The notes: a model not told the origin generated them from the sequence alone. DNA of 64,000 nucleotides from Companilactobacillus mindensis DSM 14500 (GCF_001434275.1 NZ_AZEZ01000092.1:457-64456); one strand, 5' to 3'; counted from the stretch's first letter, positions 16,897-26,563 are shown. Made by a program: numbers and translations.

Positions 16897-17295
16897 ATGG
16901 TAACCATTTATACATCTCCAAGTTGCACATCATGTCGTAAGGCCAAGGCTTGGCTCGAAGATCATGACATTCCTTACAAAGAAAGAAACATTTACTCAGA
17001 ACCTTTAAATAAGCAAGAAATCAAACAAGTACTTCAAATGACTGAAAACGGTACAGAGGAAATTATCTCTACTCGTTCAAAGGCATTCCAAAATCTTAAA
17101 GTTGATCTTGATGATTTGACAATCGATCAATTGCTAGATTTGGTTCAAACAAACCCAGGCTTGTTAAAACGTCCTATTATCATGGATGACAAACGTCTTC
17201 AAGTTGGCTTCAACGAAGACGAAATCAGAAGATTCTTGCCAAGAAGTGTCAGAACTATGGAACTTCAAAAGGCTCAATTAATGGCTGGCTTATAA
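16897..17295 (+). CDS. spx: Spx-family transcriptional regulator
   Basis: 132 aa ArsC-fold protein that binds the RNA polymerase alpha C-terminal domain and redirects transcription under disulfide stress. Redox switch C10-T-S-C13 is intact, and RPI...D (about 92-95) is conserved. AGGAGAG precedes the ATG. Two terminators follow. Its predicted ClpXP adaptor YjbH is encoded close by at 21946, and MecA at 20304. Confidence 0.95.
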   Translation: MVTIYTSPSCTSCRKAKAWLEDHDIPYKERNIYSEPLNKQEIKQVLQMTENGTEEIISTRSKAFQNLKVDLDDLTIDQLLDLVQTNPGLLKRPIIMDDKRLQVGFNEDEIRRFLPRSVRTMELQKAQLMAGL

Positions 17296-17303
17296 AATTT
17301 ACC

Positions 17304-17335
17304 AGATCACTTTCTCACGAAAGTGGTCTTTTTTT
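17304..17335 (+). terminator. spx terminator 1
   Basis: AGATCACTTTC-TCAC-GAAAGTGGTCT followed by seven T. Confidence 0.85.
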
Positions 17336-17344
17336 GTATACAGG

Positions 17345-17382
17345 AAAGTATCTATCGTTTTTTAGGACGGTAGGTACTTTTT
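17345..17382 (+). terminator. spx terminator 2
   Basis: AAGTATCTATCG pairs with CGGTAGGTACTT, then a T run. It backs up the first terminator 10 bases upstream. Confidence 0.7.
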
Positions 17383-17540
17383 GTCGCTTAATAGGCATAT
17401 TTAGTGATTTTGTATAGTAAGTGAAAATTGCTTGATCAATGGTTCACTTTTTTTAAAATATTTTTATCTAAATAGAAATAAGCATATTGGAATTATATAT
17501 TATAATTTTTTTCATAATATTTCTTTGAAGAGGCTTACAT

Positions 17541-20174
17541 ATGACATCTACTAGAAGTGGCCCGAGTAGTAAGAATAAAAAATTAATCTGTTTGATCCTA
17601 AGTCTGATTTTTACGGTCAACGTGCTCGCATCATTAAAGACGACAACCGTCAAAGCAGAAATAGTCGATGATGCTCAACAGATGCTGAATCAAAACGCAG
17701 TTAATACTATGAAAAGTAGTTTGACTGCCAACTCTAATACAATCATGCCTTTAGCAGTGTCAAATTCTTCAATCACGCACAGTGGGACTGATGGAACAGC
17801 CGATTGGGATATTGACAGTAATGGCAAATTGACTATCCATGCTGGGGTTTTGAATTATGGACAGGGTAATTGGAGTCCATATGCTGATTCGATTACCAGC
17901 GTCTATGTTGAACCAGGAGTGGCGCCGTATTCTGAATATTTTTCAGCAAAGGAAAGTAATGGAGTTTTTTCGAATCTCCCTAATGTTGTAACGATTGATG
18001 TAACTAATTTGGATGTTTCTAAAGTTAGAGTTCTATCATCATTTTTTGAGGAAGATCGCAAATTGACGCAAATAATTGGACTGGATAAGTGGGATACTTC
18101 TAAGTGCGAGACGACAGAAGATATGTTCAAATCGAATACGGCATTAACTAGCTTGGATTTGACTAATTTTAATACTGCGAATTTAAAGAACGCTAGAGAG
18201 ATGTTTGAATATTGTAGTTCATTGGAGCAACTGGATGTCTCTAACTTTGATACTTCGAATTTAACCAATATGGGACAGATGTTTGTTAATGTATCAGGGA
18301 AAATAATTGGTTTAAACGACTTTGATACTAGCAAGGTAACGACTTTGAGTGGCACCTTTAATGGAACTGACTTTACTAAAACTAATCCAGATGACATTAA
18401 GGATTGGGATGTTTCGAATGTCACGACTATGTCGAGTCTATTTCAAAACTGTAAATTTTCGAGTCTTGATTTGAGCAAATGGAATCTAAAAAGTGTCACG
18501 ACTATGACTTCGATGTTTGCATCCGATGAAAATATTGATCAAGTCAAAAACATTGCTGATTGGGATGTTAGCAACGTAACCGACATGCAATCGATGTTTT
18601 CAGGCGTAAAGGATAGCAGTTTATCTGTGGTTGAAAATTGGGATGTTTCTAACGTTACGAATATGACTTCAATGTTTGAAAATTGCGTAAACTTGGAATC
18701 ATTAGATTTGTCCAATTGGAATACTAAGAGCTTGGTTTGGCTTACTAAAATGTTTAATTTAGATAAATTATTAAATGAAGACAATTTAAAGGGTTATCAA
18801 ACCTTAATAACTAATAGAGTAACTTCAATAAGTTGGATGTTTGCTAGTACAGGTTTTACCGAGATAGATTTCTCAAAAGCTGATACTTCAAATGTTACTG
18901 ATATGTCATATGCGTTTAGTGGAACTTCTAAATTAAAAAAATTTATCGGCTCGCTTGATACTAGTCAAGTAATTAATATGAGTAATATGTTCAGTAGTTC
19001 AACTTTTGATGATGCAAGTGGTTCTAATGTTGCTAACTGGGATACTTCCAAAGTTGAAACGTTAAATTCCACTTTTGCTTCTGCCAAAGGGACCAATTAT
19101 GATTTCATTAAAAATTGGGACGTTTCCAGCGTAACGAGCATGAAGAATACTTTTGCAGGTATGACCGTCGCTAAGACTGTACCAGTAGAAAATTGGGATG
19201 TCTCCAATGTAACTAGTTTTTATCAAACTTTTTATAATGCTTCAGGATTTACTAGTTTGCCTTTAGCAAATTGGAACGTTTCTAAGGCAACGGATATGAA
19301 TGGGATGTTTTTCAAAACATCATCGATGAAGACATTAGATATCAATAAGTGGGATACTTCACAAGTCACGAGTTTTTATGCCATTTTTAATTCAATGGAT
19401 AGTTTGGAGAGACTGGATATATCAAATTTTGATACGACGAATGCGACTGACGTTCAATATATGTTCGGTGGAGATAAAAAGCTTTGGAAAATCACTTTGG
19501 GCCCCAAATCGGTGCTGACCAATCTAAAAGGGGGTACCAATCCGATGAATGCTAGGTTACTAGATCCAGTTGCAGGAACAGTTATTTCAGATGATTCATC
19601 AGATCAAACTTATAAGGCTATCAGTGATAAGTGGCAAGAAGTCGCCGCAAGTAGTGGTGGAACTGACCATAATCCAGTCGGTGATTTGATCTCTGCCGAT
19701 GAAATTATGGATAAATTTTCAGTTACTGGTAACCCAGTGACGACGTATGTTTGGCAGCAACAGTATAAAATTGATATGAGTTTGACAGTCCCTGATGTGG
19801 ATTTTGGAACGACGACGAATGTTTCGGGATTGGTTAAACGTAAAAATAACTTTGACATCACGGTCATCAACAAGAATTATCCAACTACTCCAATACCGTC
19901 TACAATTACAGTTTCAATGAATCAGCCGTTAACCGATTCGTCAGATAGCTCAAAAACTTTGAATGACGTTTTGATTTTTAAAGGCAATGACAATCAAGAA
20001 CAAATTTTGTCTGCAACCGATACAACAATTTATTCAGGAGATATAGCCAATGGGTCTAATACCTTATCTTGGGATGATGATCATGGATTATTGCTGAATA
20101 TGAATAATGATAAATTTGCAACAAGTGGCCACTATTCCACGACTCTCAAGTGGACGATGACAAACAGCGTTTAA
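17541..20174 (+). CDS. Secreted BspA-type (DUF285) repeat surface protein with WxL-like end
   Basis: 877 aa. A signal peptide (hydrophobic 16-33, cleavage near VKA-E) precedes a non-repeated region (45-140). Then come about twenty DUF285 repeats of roughly 24 aa (140-640) with the core WDVSNVTxMxSMFxxC and LDLSxWNT. A globular C-terminus (700-877) ends in YSTTLKWTMTNSV, close to the distal WxL-domain motif YxxxLTWxL. No LPxTG or membrane anchor, so it may hold non-covalently to the wall. Adhesion is inferred from the family. Monocistronic; AGAGG before ATG. Confidence 0.85.
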   Translation: MTSTRSGPSSKNKKLICLILSLIFTVNVLASLKTTTVKAEIVDDAQQMLNQNAVNTMKSSLTANSNTIMPLAVSNSSITHSGTDGTADWDIDSNGKLTIHAGVLNYGQGNWSPYADSITSVYVEPGVAPYSEYFSAKESNGVFSNLPNVVTIDVTNLDVSKVRVLSSFFEEDRKLTQIIGLDKWDTSKCETTEDMFKSNTALTSLDLTNFNTANLKNAREMFEYCSSLEQLDVSNFDTSNLTNMGQMFVNVSGKIIGLNDFDTSKVTTLSGTFNGTDFTKTNPDDIKDWDVSNVTTMSSLFQNCKFSSLDLSKWNLKSVTTMTSMFASDENIDQVKNIADWDVSNVTDMQSMFSGVKDSSLSVVENWDVSNVTNMTSMFENCVNLESLDLSNWNTKSLVWLTKMFNLDKLLNEDNLKGYQTLITNRVTSISWMFASTGFTEIDFSKADTSNVTDMSYAFSGTSKLKKFIGSLDTSQVINMSNMFSSSTFDDASGSNVANWDTSKVETLNSTFASAKGTNYDFIKNWDVSSVTSMKNTFAGMTVAKTVPVENWDVSNVTSFYQTFYNASGFTSLPLANWNVSKATDMNGMFFKTSSMKTLDINKWDTSQVTSFYAIFNSMDSLERLDISNFDTTNATDVQYMFGGDKKLWKITLGPKSVLTNLKGGTNPMNARLLDPVAGTVISDDSSDQTYKAISDKWQEVAASSGGTDHNPVGDLISADEIMDKFSVTGNPVTTYVWQQQYKIDMSLTVPDVDFGTTTNVSGLVKRKNNFDITVINKNYPTTPIPSTITVSMNQPLTDSSDSSKTLNDVLIFKGNDNQEQILSATDTTIYSGDIANGSNTLSWDDDHGLLLNMNNDKFATSGHYSTTLKWTMTNSV

Positions 20175-20303
20175 AAAGTCGTTATTTTTGACTACTTTTG
20201 CCACGTCTAGTATATTATTTGAATGACTTTAAATATCGATATGAGATAGTTGAAATAGTTTTTGAGACTGTTAAAATGTAGATACAGAATTGAGGTGACT
20301 ATG

Positions 20304-20981
20304 ATGGAAATGGATCGACTTAATGAGAATACAATCAGAGTCATTCTTAGTACAGAAGATTTACAAGAGCGAGGGGTTACTGTTTTGGATTTGCTTGGCA
20401 ATAAGAAACAGATTGAATCGTTCTTCTATAGTATTTTGGATGAAGTTGATAAGGATCATGTCTTTACGAATAATGAACCTGTTACTTTCCAAATAATGCC
20501 AAACAAACAAGGTTTGGAATTACTGATCAGTAAGAGTGATGATTCTGAGGGTACAGGTTCATTGCCATTAAATGGGCTACAAAATTCAGTCGGTAACGAT
20601 GATGAAAATAATAATTTGGATGAATCTAAGATTGGAACTGCCGAATATGATAGCGATACAGCACCATATTTGAATGATCCAGATACACCTACGAAGACAA
20701 TTATTGTTGAATTTAAAGACTTTGAAGATTATGTCCAATTGGCTAATTTGTTACACTTAGAAAGTGGCATCTCGAATCTTTGGGAATACAATGATAAGTA
20801 TTATTTACAACTCATTTTGTTCACAGATGAGATGCACGAAATGTCTTACAGTGATGTTCAAGCACTGCTTAGTGAATATAGTTTTAAGACTAAAGTTACG
20901 GCAGCTGTTTTATCAGAATATGGTAAACAGATCATGACTAAGACGGCATTGGAATTAACAAGATATTATTTTGGAAAATAA
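20304..20981 (+). CDS. mecA: MecA adaptor protein
   Basis: 225 aa. Adaptor that hands substrates to ClpC (in B. subtilis ComK; in streptococci ComX). The N-terminal substrate domain starts MEMDRLNENTIRV, an acidic linker lies about 85-125, and the C-terminal ClpC-binding domain ends LTRYYFGK. Two ATGs (20301, 20304) follow GAGGTGACT; I chose the second because MecA proteins start MEM. Next to coiA and near spx, as in B. subtilis. Confidence 0.93.
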   Translation: MEMDRLNENTIRVILSTEDLQERGVTVLDLLGNKKQIESFFYSILDEVDKDHVFTNNEPVTFQIMPNKQGLELLISKSDDSEGTGSLPLNGLQNSVGNDDENNNLDESKIGTAEYDSDTAPYLNDPDTPTKTIIVEFKDFEDYVQLANLLHLESGISNLWEYNDKYYLQLILFTDEMHEMSYSDVQALLSEYSFKTKVTAAVLSEYGKQIMTKTALELTRYYFGK

Positions 20982-20983
20982 TT

Positions 20984-21011
20984 GATCAACCTTTGGGTTG
21001 GTCTTTTTTTT
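20984..21011 (+). terminator. mecA terminator
   Basis: GATCAACC-TTTG-GGTTGGTC then eight T. The T run leads straight into the candidate com box of coiA. Confidence 0.85.
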
Positions 21012-21023
21012 GCGTATTTTTAG
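21011..21023 (+). promoter_or_regulatory. Candidate com box (ComX/SigH-type -10) of coiA
   Basis: TGCGTATTTTTAG, matching TACGTATTTT upstream of cinA (38949) and TACGTATTTTTTAG upstream of comFA (45619). Streptococcal com boxes read TACGAATA after a T-rich stretch; here eight T precede it. It lies 26 bases before the start codon (from C of CGTATT). Confidence 0.5.
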
Positions 21024-21038
21024 TTGGAGGTGAGGTTC

Positions 21039-21917
21039 ATGTATGCAGCACTGAACAAACAAGGAACTCTAACTAATGCTTGCAATGCCATTCCAACTGA
21101 CGTTTATTTTTGTAGTCAGTGTCTCAAGCCGGTCAAATTGATCGTGGGGTCGGCCAAACCGTTTTTTCGACACGAAAATCTCAAGCATAATTCGGTTCAT
21201 GAACGTTTGATCCATCAACAGGGCAAAGCAATAATTGCTCAAGTTTTACAAAGTCGCTGGCAAGTACCGGTGGAATTGGAAGTCTTTTTAGCTGATATTC
21301 AGCAGCGTCCCGATATTTTAGTTGATAATAAAATAGTGTTTGAGTATCAGTGTGCCAAAATCGATGTGAAAGAGTTGGCCCAAAGAGTTCGGGGCTATGA
21401 TAATAAACAGCTCGCCAACATTTGGATCCTTGGGGGCAATTATTTGAGTGAAAAACTTACTTCAGAACATCTAAAATTTTTGGCATACAATGCTGAATGG
21501 AAATATTACTTGTTATTATTTGATTCGCAAAGGATCCGGCTGATTATTTTTCATCATATCAAATTTGTAGGTCCCTTTAGCAAACTTACAGCTCAGAAAA
21601 AGGTCTTTACTAGATATAATTTGATTAAGATTTTTGATTTTAAACCAATTGTTAAAGCAGATAAACTCAGCCGAATTAATTATAGATTGCTCAGAAAATT
21701 ACGAAGTAAAAACGATGACCGTTCACAAAAAATCAAAATGGATTTTTTTCAAAAACATCAACTGACGATCGAGGAAGAACTAAAAGGACGTTCATTCAGA
21801 TCCCAGCCACCGATTTATCGCTATCCCGCATGGAAAATGTACGCATCGGGTGAAAAAATCTATTTGAATCAGCCCTTGTTGAAAAACAAGCCACACAAAA
21901 AGCCCCCACAAATGTGA
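21039..21917 (+). CDS. coiA: Competence protein CoiA
   Basis: 292 aa. A late-competence protein acting with RecA/DprA on incoming DNA during transformation. The N-terminal part has a CxxC zinc-like pair (FCSQCLKP), followed by a nuclease-like core (about 60-150: HERLIHQQGK, RPDILVDNKIVFEYQC with D and E-x-Q) of the restriction-endonuclease-like fold. ATG behind GAGGTTC. Its stop lies inside the terminator shared with yjbH. Confidence 0.9.
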   Translation: MYAALNKQGTLTNACNAIPTDVYFCSQCLKPVKLIVGSAKPFFRHENLKHNSVHERLIHQQGKAIIAQVLQSRWQVPVELEVFLADIQQRPDILVDNKIVFEYQCAKIDVKELAQRVRGYDNKQLANIWILGGNYLSEKLTSEHLKFLAYNAEWKYYLLLFDSQRIRLIIFHHIKFVGPFSKLTAQKKVFTRYNLIKIFDFKPIVKADKLSRINYRLLRKLRSKNDDRSQKIKMDFFQKHQLTIEEELKGRSFRSQPPIYRYPAWKMYASGEKIYLNQPLLKNKPHKKPPQM

Positions 21918-21926
21918 AGGCTTTTT
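21897..21926. terminator. Bidirectional terminator between coiA and yjbH
   Basis: AAAAAGCC/GGCTTTTT enclosing CACAAATGTG; it overlaps the coiA stop codon. Confidence 0.8.
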
Positions 21927-21945
21927 CTTATGTTCTATTAAAATG

Positions 21946-22593
21946 TTATCTTCTGAACTTGTCTAAGCTGATAACGGTACACGGATCGTTATAGTTGGCA
22001 GCTTGAGGAAGTTCTTGTTCTAGCAAGGCATTGACAGTACTGTTGATACTTTCTTGAGTTTCTGAAGGGCCAAAGTCGCTGATCATTACACCGGGCTTTG
22101 TCTCATCTTCACAGTCGAAGACTACGGCAGCAGGTGCTTTTTGAACGTGCATCTCCATTGAAAGTTGTTGATCACGTTTGAGACCTTGAACGACGCATTC
22201 ACTATCTTTGTCGGCCATAATTGACTTATAGTCGAGCCCACTGTTGTTAATAGTACGTTTGATAGTGGTATCATCAAAGGGATTGTTCAGAACGTTGATC
22301 TGTTCTTGAAGATTCATTAAAAAGTTACGAGCCTTTTTGTTACCTTGACACGATGCTGCTTTGTAAAGCTTGGCCGCTTCAACTATATCCTGAGAAGTCT
22401 TAGTACGTCCCTCAATATCGGTGATCTTGAAACCTTTTAAATGCATATAATCATTAATTGTCGCCATATTATAGTTCGTTACGAAATGATACTGTGTATC
22501 AATGTCATGTTTTCTAGTGAAATCGATCATTGCTTGCTCCACTTTTAAACAATACGAACATAAGGGATTAATATATAAGAATATTTCCCACAT
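21946..22593 (-). CDS. yjbH: YjbH, DsbA-fold ClpXP adaptor for Spx
   Basis: 215 aa thioredoxin-like protein of the DsbA family. CxxC is C12-S-Y-C15 in NPLCSYC. In B. subtilis and staphylococci YjbH delivers Spx to ClpXP and aggregates on stress, freeing Spx. GGAGGG precedes the ATG. Divergent from relQ and three genes from spx, consistent with that role. No signal peptide, so it is cytoplasmic. Confidence 0.9.
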   Translation of the reverse strand: MWEIFLYINPLCSYCLKVEQAMIDFTRKHDIDTQYHFVTNYNMATINDYMHLKGFKITDIEGRTKTSQDIVEAAKLYKAASCQGNKKARNFLMNLQEQINVLNNPFDDTTIKRTINNSGLDYKSIMADKDSECVVQGLKRDQQLSMEMHVQKAPAAVVFDCEDETKPGVMISDFGPSETQESINSTVNALLEQELPQAANYNDPCTVISLDKFRR

Positions 22594-22740
22594 TATGTTT
22601 TCCCTCCATCTCTATATTGCATTGTCATTCTACCAACTTTCATCAAAAAGGTAAAATTATAAACTCGCGGACATAATATCCTTAATTGGATGAATCTTTC
22701 ATAAATATACGATATATTAAATAAGTAAAGAGAGGTTACT

Positions 22741-23394
22741 ATGGCAGAAATTAAATGGAACGAATTTTTGATACCATATTCCCAAGCGGTTGATGAATTA
22801 AAAATCAAATTTAGAAACTTACGTAAAGAATTTTTAGAAAAGAACGAACACTCGCCAATTGAATTTGTGACTGGCCGGGTCAAGACAGTCGATAGTATCA
22901 AGGAGAAGATGCGCCGACGCTTTATTACCACTGATTTATTGGAACAAGATATGCAGGATATTGCTGGTATCAGAATCCAATGTCAATTCGTGGAAGACAT
23001 TTACGAAGTTGCCAAATTGCTGCATATCCGTGAAGATATGCGAGTTATTGAGGAACGCGATTATATCGCTAACAGTAAGCCCAGCGGTTATCGTTCTTAT
23101 CATGTTGTGATAGAGTATCCCATTCAAACAGCTCACGGTCAAATAAATATTCTCGCCGAAATCCAGATTCGGACTTTAGCCATGAACTTTTGGTCAACGA
23201 TCGAACACTCTCTTAACTACAAATATCAAGGCGATTTCCCGGAAGAAATCAACGAGCGTCTAAAACGTGCGGCGGAGGCTTCATTCATGCTAGATGAAGA
23301 GATGTCAAAGATCCGGGAAGAAATTCAGGATGCCCAGAAGTATTTTACTGATCGAAAACGTGACTTAAATAACCCAACGGAGCACAATAAATAA
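22741..23394 (+). CDS. relQ: Small (p)ppGpp synthetase RelQ
   Basis: 217 aa stand-alone alarmone synthetase (SasB/YjbM). It makes (p)ppGpp from ATP and GDP/GTP. The RelA/SpoT synthetase fold spans about 40-175 with TVDSIKEKMRRR, DIAGIRIQ and GYRSYHV motifs. No HD hydrolase or TGS/ACT domains. GAGAGG precedes the ATG. First gene of relQ-nadK-rluD-mgtE, with one-base overlap to nadK. Confidence 0.95.
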   Translation: MAEIKWNEFLIPYSQAVDELKIKFRNLRKEFLEKNEHSPIEFVTGRVKTVDSIKEKMRRRFITTDLLEQDMQDIAGIRIQCQFVEDIYEVAKLLHIREDMRVIEERDYIANSKPSGYRSYHVVIEYPIQTAHGQINILAEIQIRTLAMNFWSTIEHSLNYKYQGDFPEEINERLKRAAEASFMLDEEMSKIREEIQDAQKYFTDRKRDLNNPTEHNK

Positions 23395-24206
23395 TGAAAT
23401 TATGGATTAATAATAATAGTAAAGAAAAATCAGTTGCAGCAGCGAATAAATTACGCAGCATGTTGTTGGATGCTGGTTTGATATTGGATCGACGTGATCC
23501 CCAATTAGTAATCAGTGTCGGTGGCGATGGAACGCTTTTGAGTACTTTTCACGCTTACGCTGCCCACTTGGATAAAGTTAAATTCTTAGCCTTGCACACT
23601 GGTCACTTAGGCTTTTATTCTGATTGGACCGATGAAGAGATCGATGACTTGGCCAAACGAATCATCGAATGTAAAGATAACATCCCTTCAACCAGTTATC
23701 CTTTGTTGGATGTCATGGTCGAAAACAAGGAAGGTTCATTGTTCCACGGAATTGCTATCAACGAAACCGTTGTTCGGCGATTGTCGTCATTGACAATGAA
23801 AACGCGGGTTGACTTGGATAAAGAGTTTTTTGAAAGTTTCCGTGGGGATGGACTCTGTTTTTCAACGCCAACTGGATCGACAGCTTACTCGAAATCAGTC
23901 GGTGGGGCTTTGATCCATCCTAAGATCAGTGTTTTCCAAATGATTGAGATTGCTTCGATCAACAACCGTGTCTACCGAACCATTTCATCACCAATTATCA
24001 TTCCGCACAATCAACAAGTCGACCTTTATCCTCAAACAGCTGACGATTATGTTATCAGTTGCGATGGGATCACGACCAAACTAAAAAATGTTCGTAAAAT
24101 TACCATTAAATTGAATTATCAACGTGCGCAATTCGCCCAATACCGTCACCGTCACTTCTGGACTAGAGTAGAAACGGCCTTTTTAGCCCAAGATGACCAA
24201 AACTAA
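23394..24206 (+). CDS. nadK: NAD kinase
   Basis: 270 aa. Phosphorylates NAD to NADP. The GGDG motif (residues 43-46) and the SPTGSTAYS-type loop (FSTPTGSTAYSKS) are intact. Overlaps relQ by one base and rluD by 14, so it is translationally coupled. Confidence 0.95.
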   Translation: MKLWINNNSKEKSVAAANKLRSMLLDAGLILDRRDPQLVISVGGDGTLLSTFHAYAAHLDKVKFLALHTGHLGFYSDWTDEEIDDLAKRIIECKDNIPSTSYPLLDVMVENKEGSLFHGIAINETVVRRLSSLTMKTRVDLDKEFFESFRGDGLCFSTPTGSTAYSKSVGGALIHPKISVFQMIEIASINNRVYRTISSPIIIPHNQQVDLYPQTADDYVISCDGITTKLKNVRKITIKLNYQRAQFAQYRHRHFWTRVETAFLAQDDQN

Positions 24207-25113
24207 TCGCTTTTTAAAATTCACGATTGGCAAAGACGACAAGAAGAAGATTCGTAAATTTTTAGTCCAGCACAAATTTTCTTCTAGTCAATTGCACAAT
24301 CTAAAAAATAAGGGCGGCCTAATCTTCGTCAATCACAAACAACGTCATTTTGATTACGCAATGAAAACCGGCGACCAGATGTTAGTGGTTTTGAATACCG
24401 AGGAGCCGTCCGATTTGATAGCACCAATGAAGGGAGCTATCGATGTTATTTTTGAGGATGAATATCTCTTAGTCGTCAATAAGCCACCAGGGATAGCTAG
24501 TTTGCCAGCCAAAGCCCGTGATGGGAAGACGATGGCTAATTTAGTCAAGAACTACTTGTTAGAGCATAATGAGAATAGTTCGATCCACTTGGTGACGCGC
24601 TTGGATCGCAATACTTCGGGATTGATGGTCTTTGCTAAAACTTCCTATGCCCATTCCTTATTGGACCAAATTTTGCATACGGAAGATTTTCAGAAGTTTT
24701 ATTTGGCGATGGTCTATGGTCAGGTTGAACCAAAATCAGGACTGATCGATTTGCCAATTGGCATTGATCCAATGGCATTTTATATGCGCAATATCGACCA
24801 CCAAAAAGGTAAGCCTTCACGAACAATTTATGAAACAATCGAAACTTTTAAAAATGCTAGTTTATTGAAATTAAAATTATTGACAGGGCGGACACATCAG
24901 ATCCGGGTCCATTTGACAGCTATCGGCCATCCAATCATTGGAGACGATATGTATAGTAAAAAAATCGATCCACGAATGAAGCGCCAGGCATTGCATTGCT
25001 TTAGATTGAACATCGTCCACCCAGTTACAAAAGAATTATTGAATTTAGAAGCACCTTTGCCACCAGATATGGTACTGTTAAAAAGTGTGTTGAGGGGTGA
25101 GAGCAATGGATGA
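24193..25113 (+). CDS. RluD-type 23S rRNA pseudouridine synthase
   Basis: 306 aa of the RluA/RluC/RluD family (YjbO-like). An S4-like N-terminal region (about 15-70) precedes the catalytic domain, with D138 in RLDRNTSG; Asn replaces the more usual Asp after RLDR. The RTHQIRVHL motif follows. Which uridine it targets cannot be told from sequence. Overlaps nadK and mgtE. Confidence 0.92.
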   Translation: MTKTNRFLKFTIGKDDKKKIRKFLVQHKFSSSQLHNLKNKGGLIFVNHKQRHFDYAMKTGDQMLVVLNTEEPSDLIAPMKGAIDVIFEDEYLLVVNKPPGIASLPAKARDGKTMANLVKNYLLEHNENSSIHLVTRLDRNTSGLMVFAKTSYAHSLLDQILHTEDFQKFYLAMVYGQVEPKSGLIDLPIGIDPMAFYMRNIDHQKGKPSRTIYETIETFKNASLLKLKLLTGRTHQIRVHLTAIGHPIIGDDMYSKKIDPRMKRQALHCFRLNIVHPVTKELLNLEAPLPPDMVLLKSVLRGESNG

Positions 25114-26479
25114 AAATGAGAAGAGGCTACAGGATAAATTCACGCAACTGAAAGAATATCTTGATAACGATGATAAGAAGCGTTTCCGAAAAACATATTT
25201 GGATATGCATTTTTATGATCAAAGTACTTTCTACCTTACGTTAAATAAGTCCGAACGGATGACTTTGTATTCGATCTTGGAACCAGACGAAATGGGTGAC
25301 ATGTTCGATACGATCGAGGATGAAACACCTGAAATTCCTGATCTTTTGAGAGAAATGGATCTAAAATACGCTGCACAAATGCTGAACGATATGTACGATG
25401 ATAATGCGGCCGATGTTTTGGAGCACTTGGATAAAGTTGACGTTGAGCGCCTGTTAGGGCAGATGCCAAAGTCCGATGCCAATAATTTGCGGGGCTTGTT
25501 GCACTACGATACCGAGACCGCCGGTGGTATCATGACGACTGACTATGTCAGATTTCATGAGGAGGAGACTGCTTCTGAGGCTATCAGAGCTTTGAAACAG
25601 TTTGCCAAGACTGCCGAAACGATTTATTACTTGTACGTCTTAGATAGCCACGATGACCTTGTCGGGGTAATGTCTTTGCGTGACTTGATCATGTTAGATG
25701 ACAATGATACTTTAAGTGAAAAAATGAATAGCGATATTATTACTGTCAACGTTGATGCCGAACAAGCTGAAGTTGCTCAAGTCTTCAGAGATTATGAATT
25801 CTTAGCCGTTCCGGTGGTCGACCATTCTAATCAAATGGTCGGAATCGTTACAGTTGATGATGTTATTGAAGTTATTGATGACGAAGCTCAACAAGATTAC
25901 TCTGGTTTGGCCGGTGTTAGTATGGACGAAACTAACAACGATGGACCTTTCAAGTCAGCTTCAAAGCGGTTGCCTTGGTTGATCACTTTGCTACTGCTTT
26001 CGATGATCACAGCGACTTTGATCAATCACTTTGAAGGGTTATTGGCTGAAGCTAGTATTTTAGCCGTCTTTATCTCGACCATTACTGGTACGGCTGGTAA
26101 TGCCGGAACTCAAAGTTTGGCCGTGGCGGTCAGACGGTTGGCGGTTGAAGAGATCAATCGTCATGAATTTTTGAAACTGATTGGTAAAGAATTGGTGACT
26201 GGTTTTGTTACCGGCTTAGTTACCGGTGTATCAGTTTTCTTATTGGTCGGGATTTGGAAACACAACTTCGTTTTAGGAATGGTTATTGGCTTGGCTATGT
26301 GTGCCGCTATAACGGTAGCTAACTTGGCTGGTAGTTTGATTCCAATGCTGATGTCTAGTTTTGGATTCGATCCAGCGGTGGCGTCAGGACCATTTATTTC
26401 TACCTTGAGTGATTTGACCTCAGTCTTGATCTACTTCAGTATTGCTGGAATGTTCATGCAATACTTTGTTCACGCTTGA
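25106..26479 (+). CDS. mgtE: MgtE-type magnesium transporter
   Basis: 457 aa. N-terminal MgtE_N helical domain (about 20-125), two CBS domains (about 130-255) that sense cytosolic Mg2+, a plug helix, then five membrane segments with the signature GTAGNAGTQSL. ATG at 25106 chosen: it has GAGGGGTGAG upstream, and the start at 25097 lies inside that site. Last gene of the operon. No M-box riboswitch precedes it because it overlaps rluD. Confidence 0.94.
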   Translation: MDENEKRLQDKFTQLKEYLDNDDKKRFRKTYLDMHFYDQSTFYLTLNKSERMTLYSILEPDEMGDMFDTIEDETPEIPDLLREMDLKYAAQMLNDMYDDNAADVLEHLDKVDVERLLGQMPKSDANNLRGLLHYDTETAGGIMTTDYVRFHEEETASEAIRALKQFAKTAETIYYLYVLDSHDDLVGVMSLRDLIMLDDNDTLSEKMNSDIITVNVDAEQAEVAQVFRDYEFLAVPVVDHSNQMVGIVTVDDVIEVIDDEAQQDYSGLAGVSMDETNNDGPFKSASKRLPWLITLLLLSMITATLINHFEGLLAEASILAVFISTITGTAGNAGTQSLAVAVRRLAVEEINRHEFLKLIGKELVTGFVTGLVTGVSVFLLVGIWKHNFVLGMVIGLAMCAAITVANLAGSLIPMLMSSFGFDPAVASGPFISTLSDLTSVLIYFSIAGMFMQYFVHA

Positions 26480-26495
26480 CGAAATAATAAAAATA

Positions 26496-26547
26496 AAATA
26501 GCGCCAGTTTTACTAAGAGTTTTCCTAGTAAAACTGACGCTATTTTT
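26496..26547. terminator. Long bidirectional terminator
   Basis: About 24-bp stem (AAATAGCGCCAGTTTTACTA with its complement, one mismatch) between convergent mgtE and cutC. Confidence 0.9.
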
Positions 26548-26563
26548 GTGTTGCTAAAGATGA

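Noticed and set aside
18000..19450. DNA tandem repeat or CRISPR-like array in the surface-protein gene
   Set aside because: The periodicity is of the protein repeat (about 24 aa) with varied codons, not exact DNA repeats with spacers.
25081..25106. M-box magnesium riboswitch for mgtE
   Set aside because: mgtE overlaps rluD, so there is no room for a leader.
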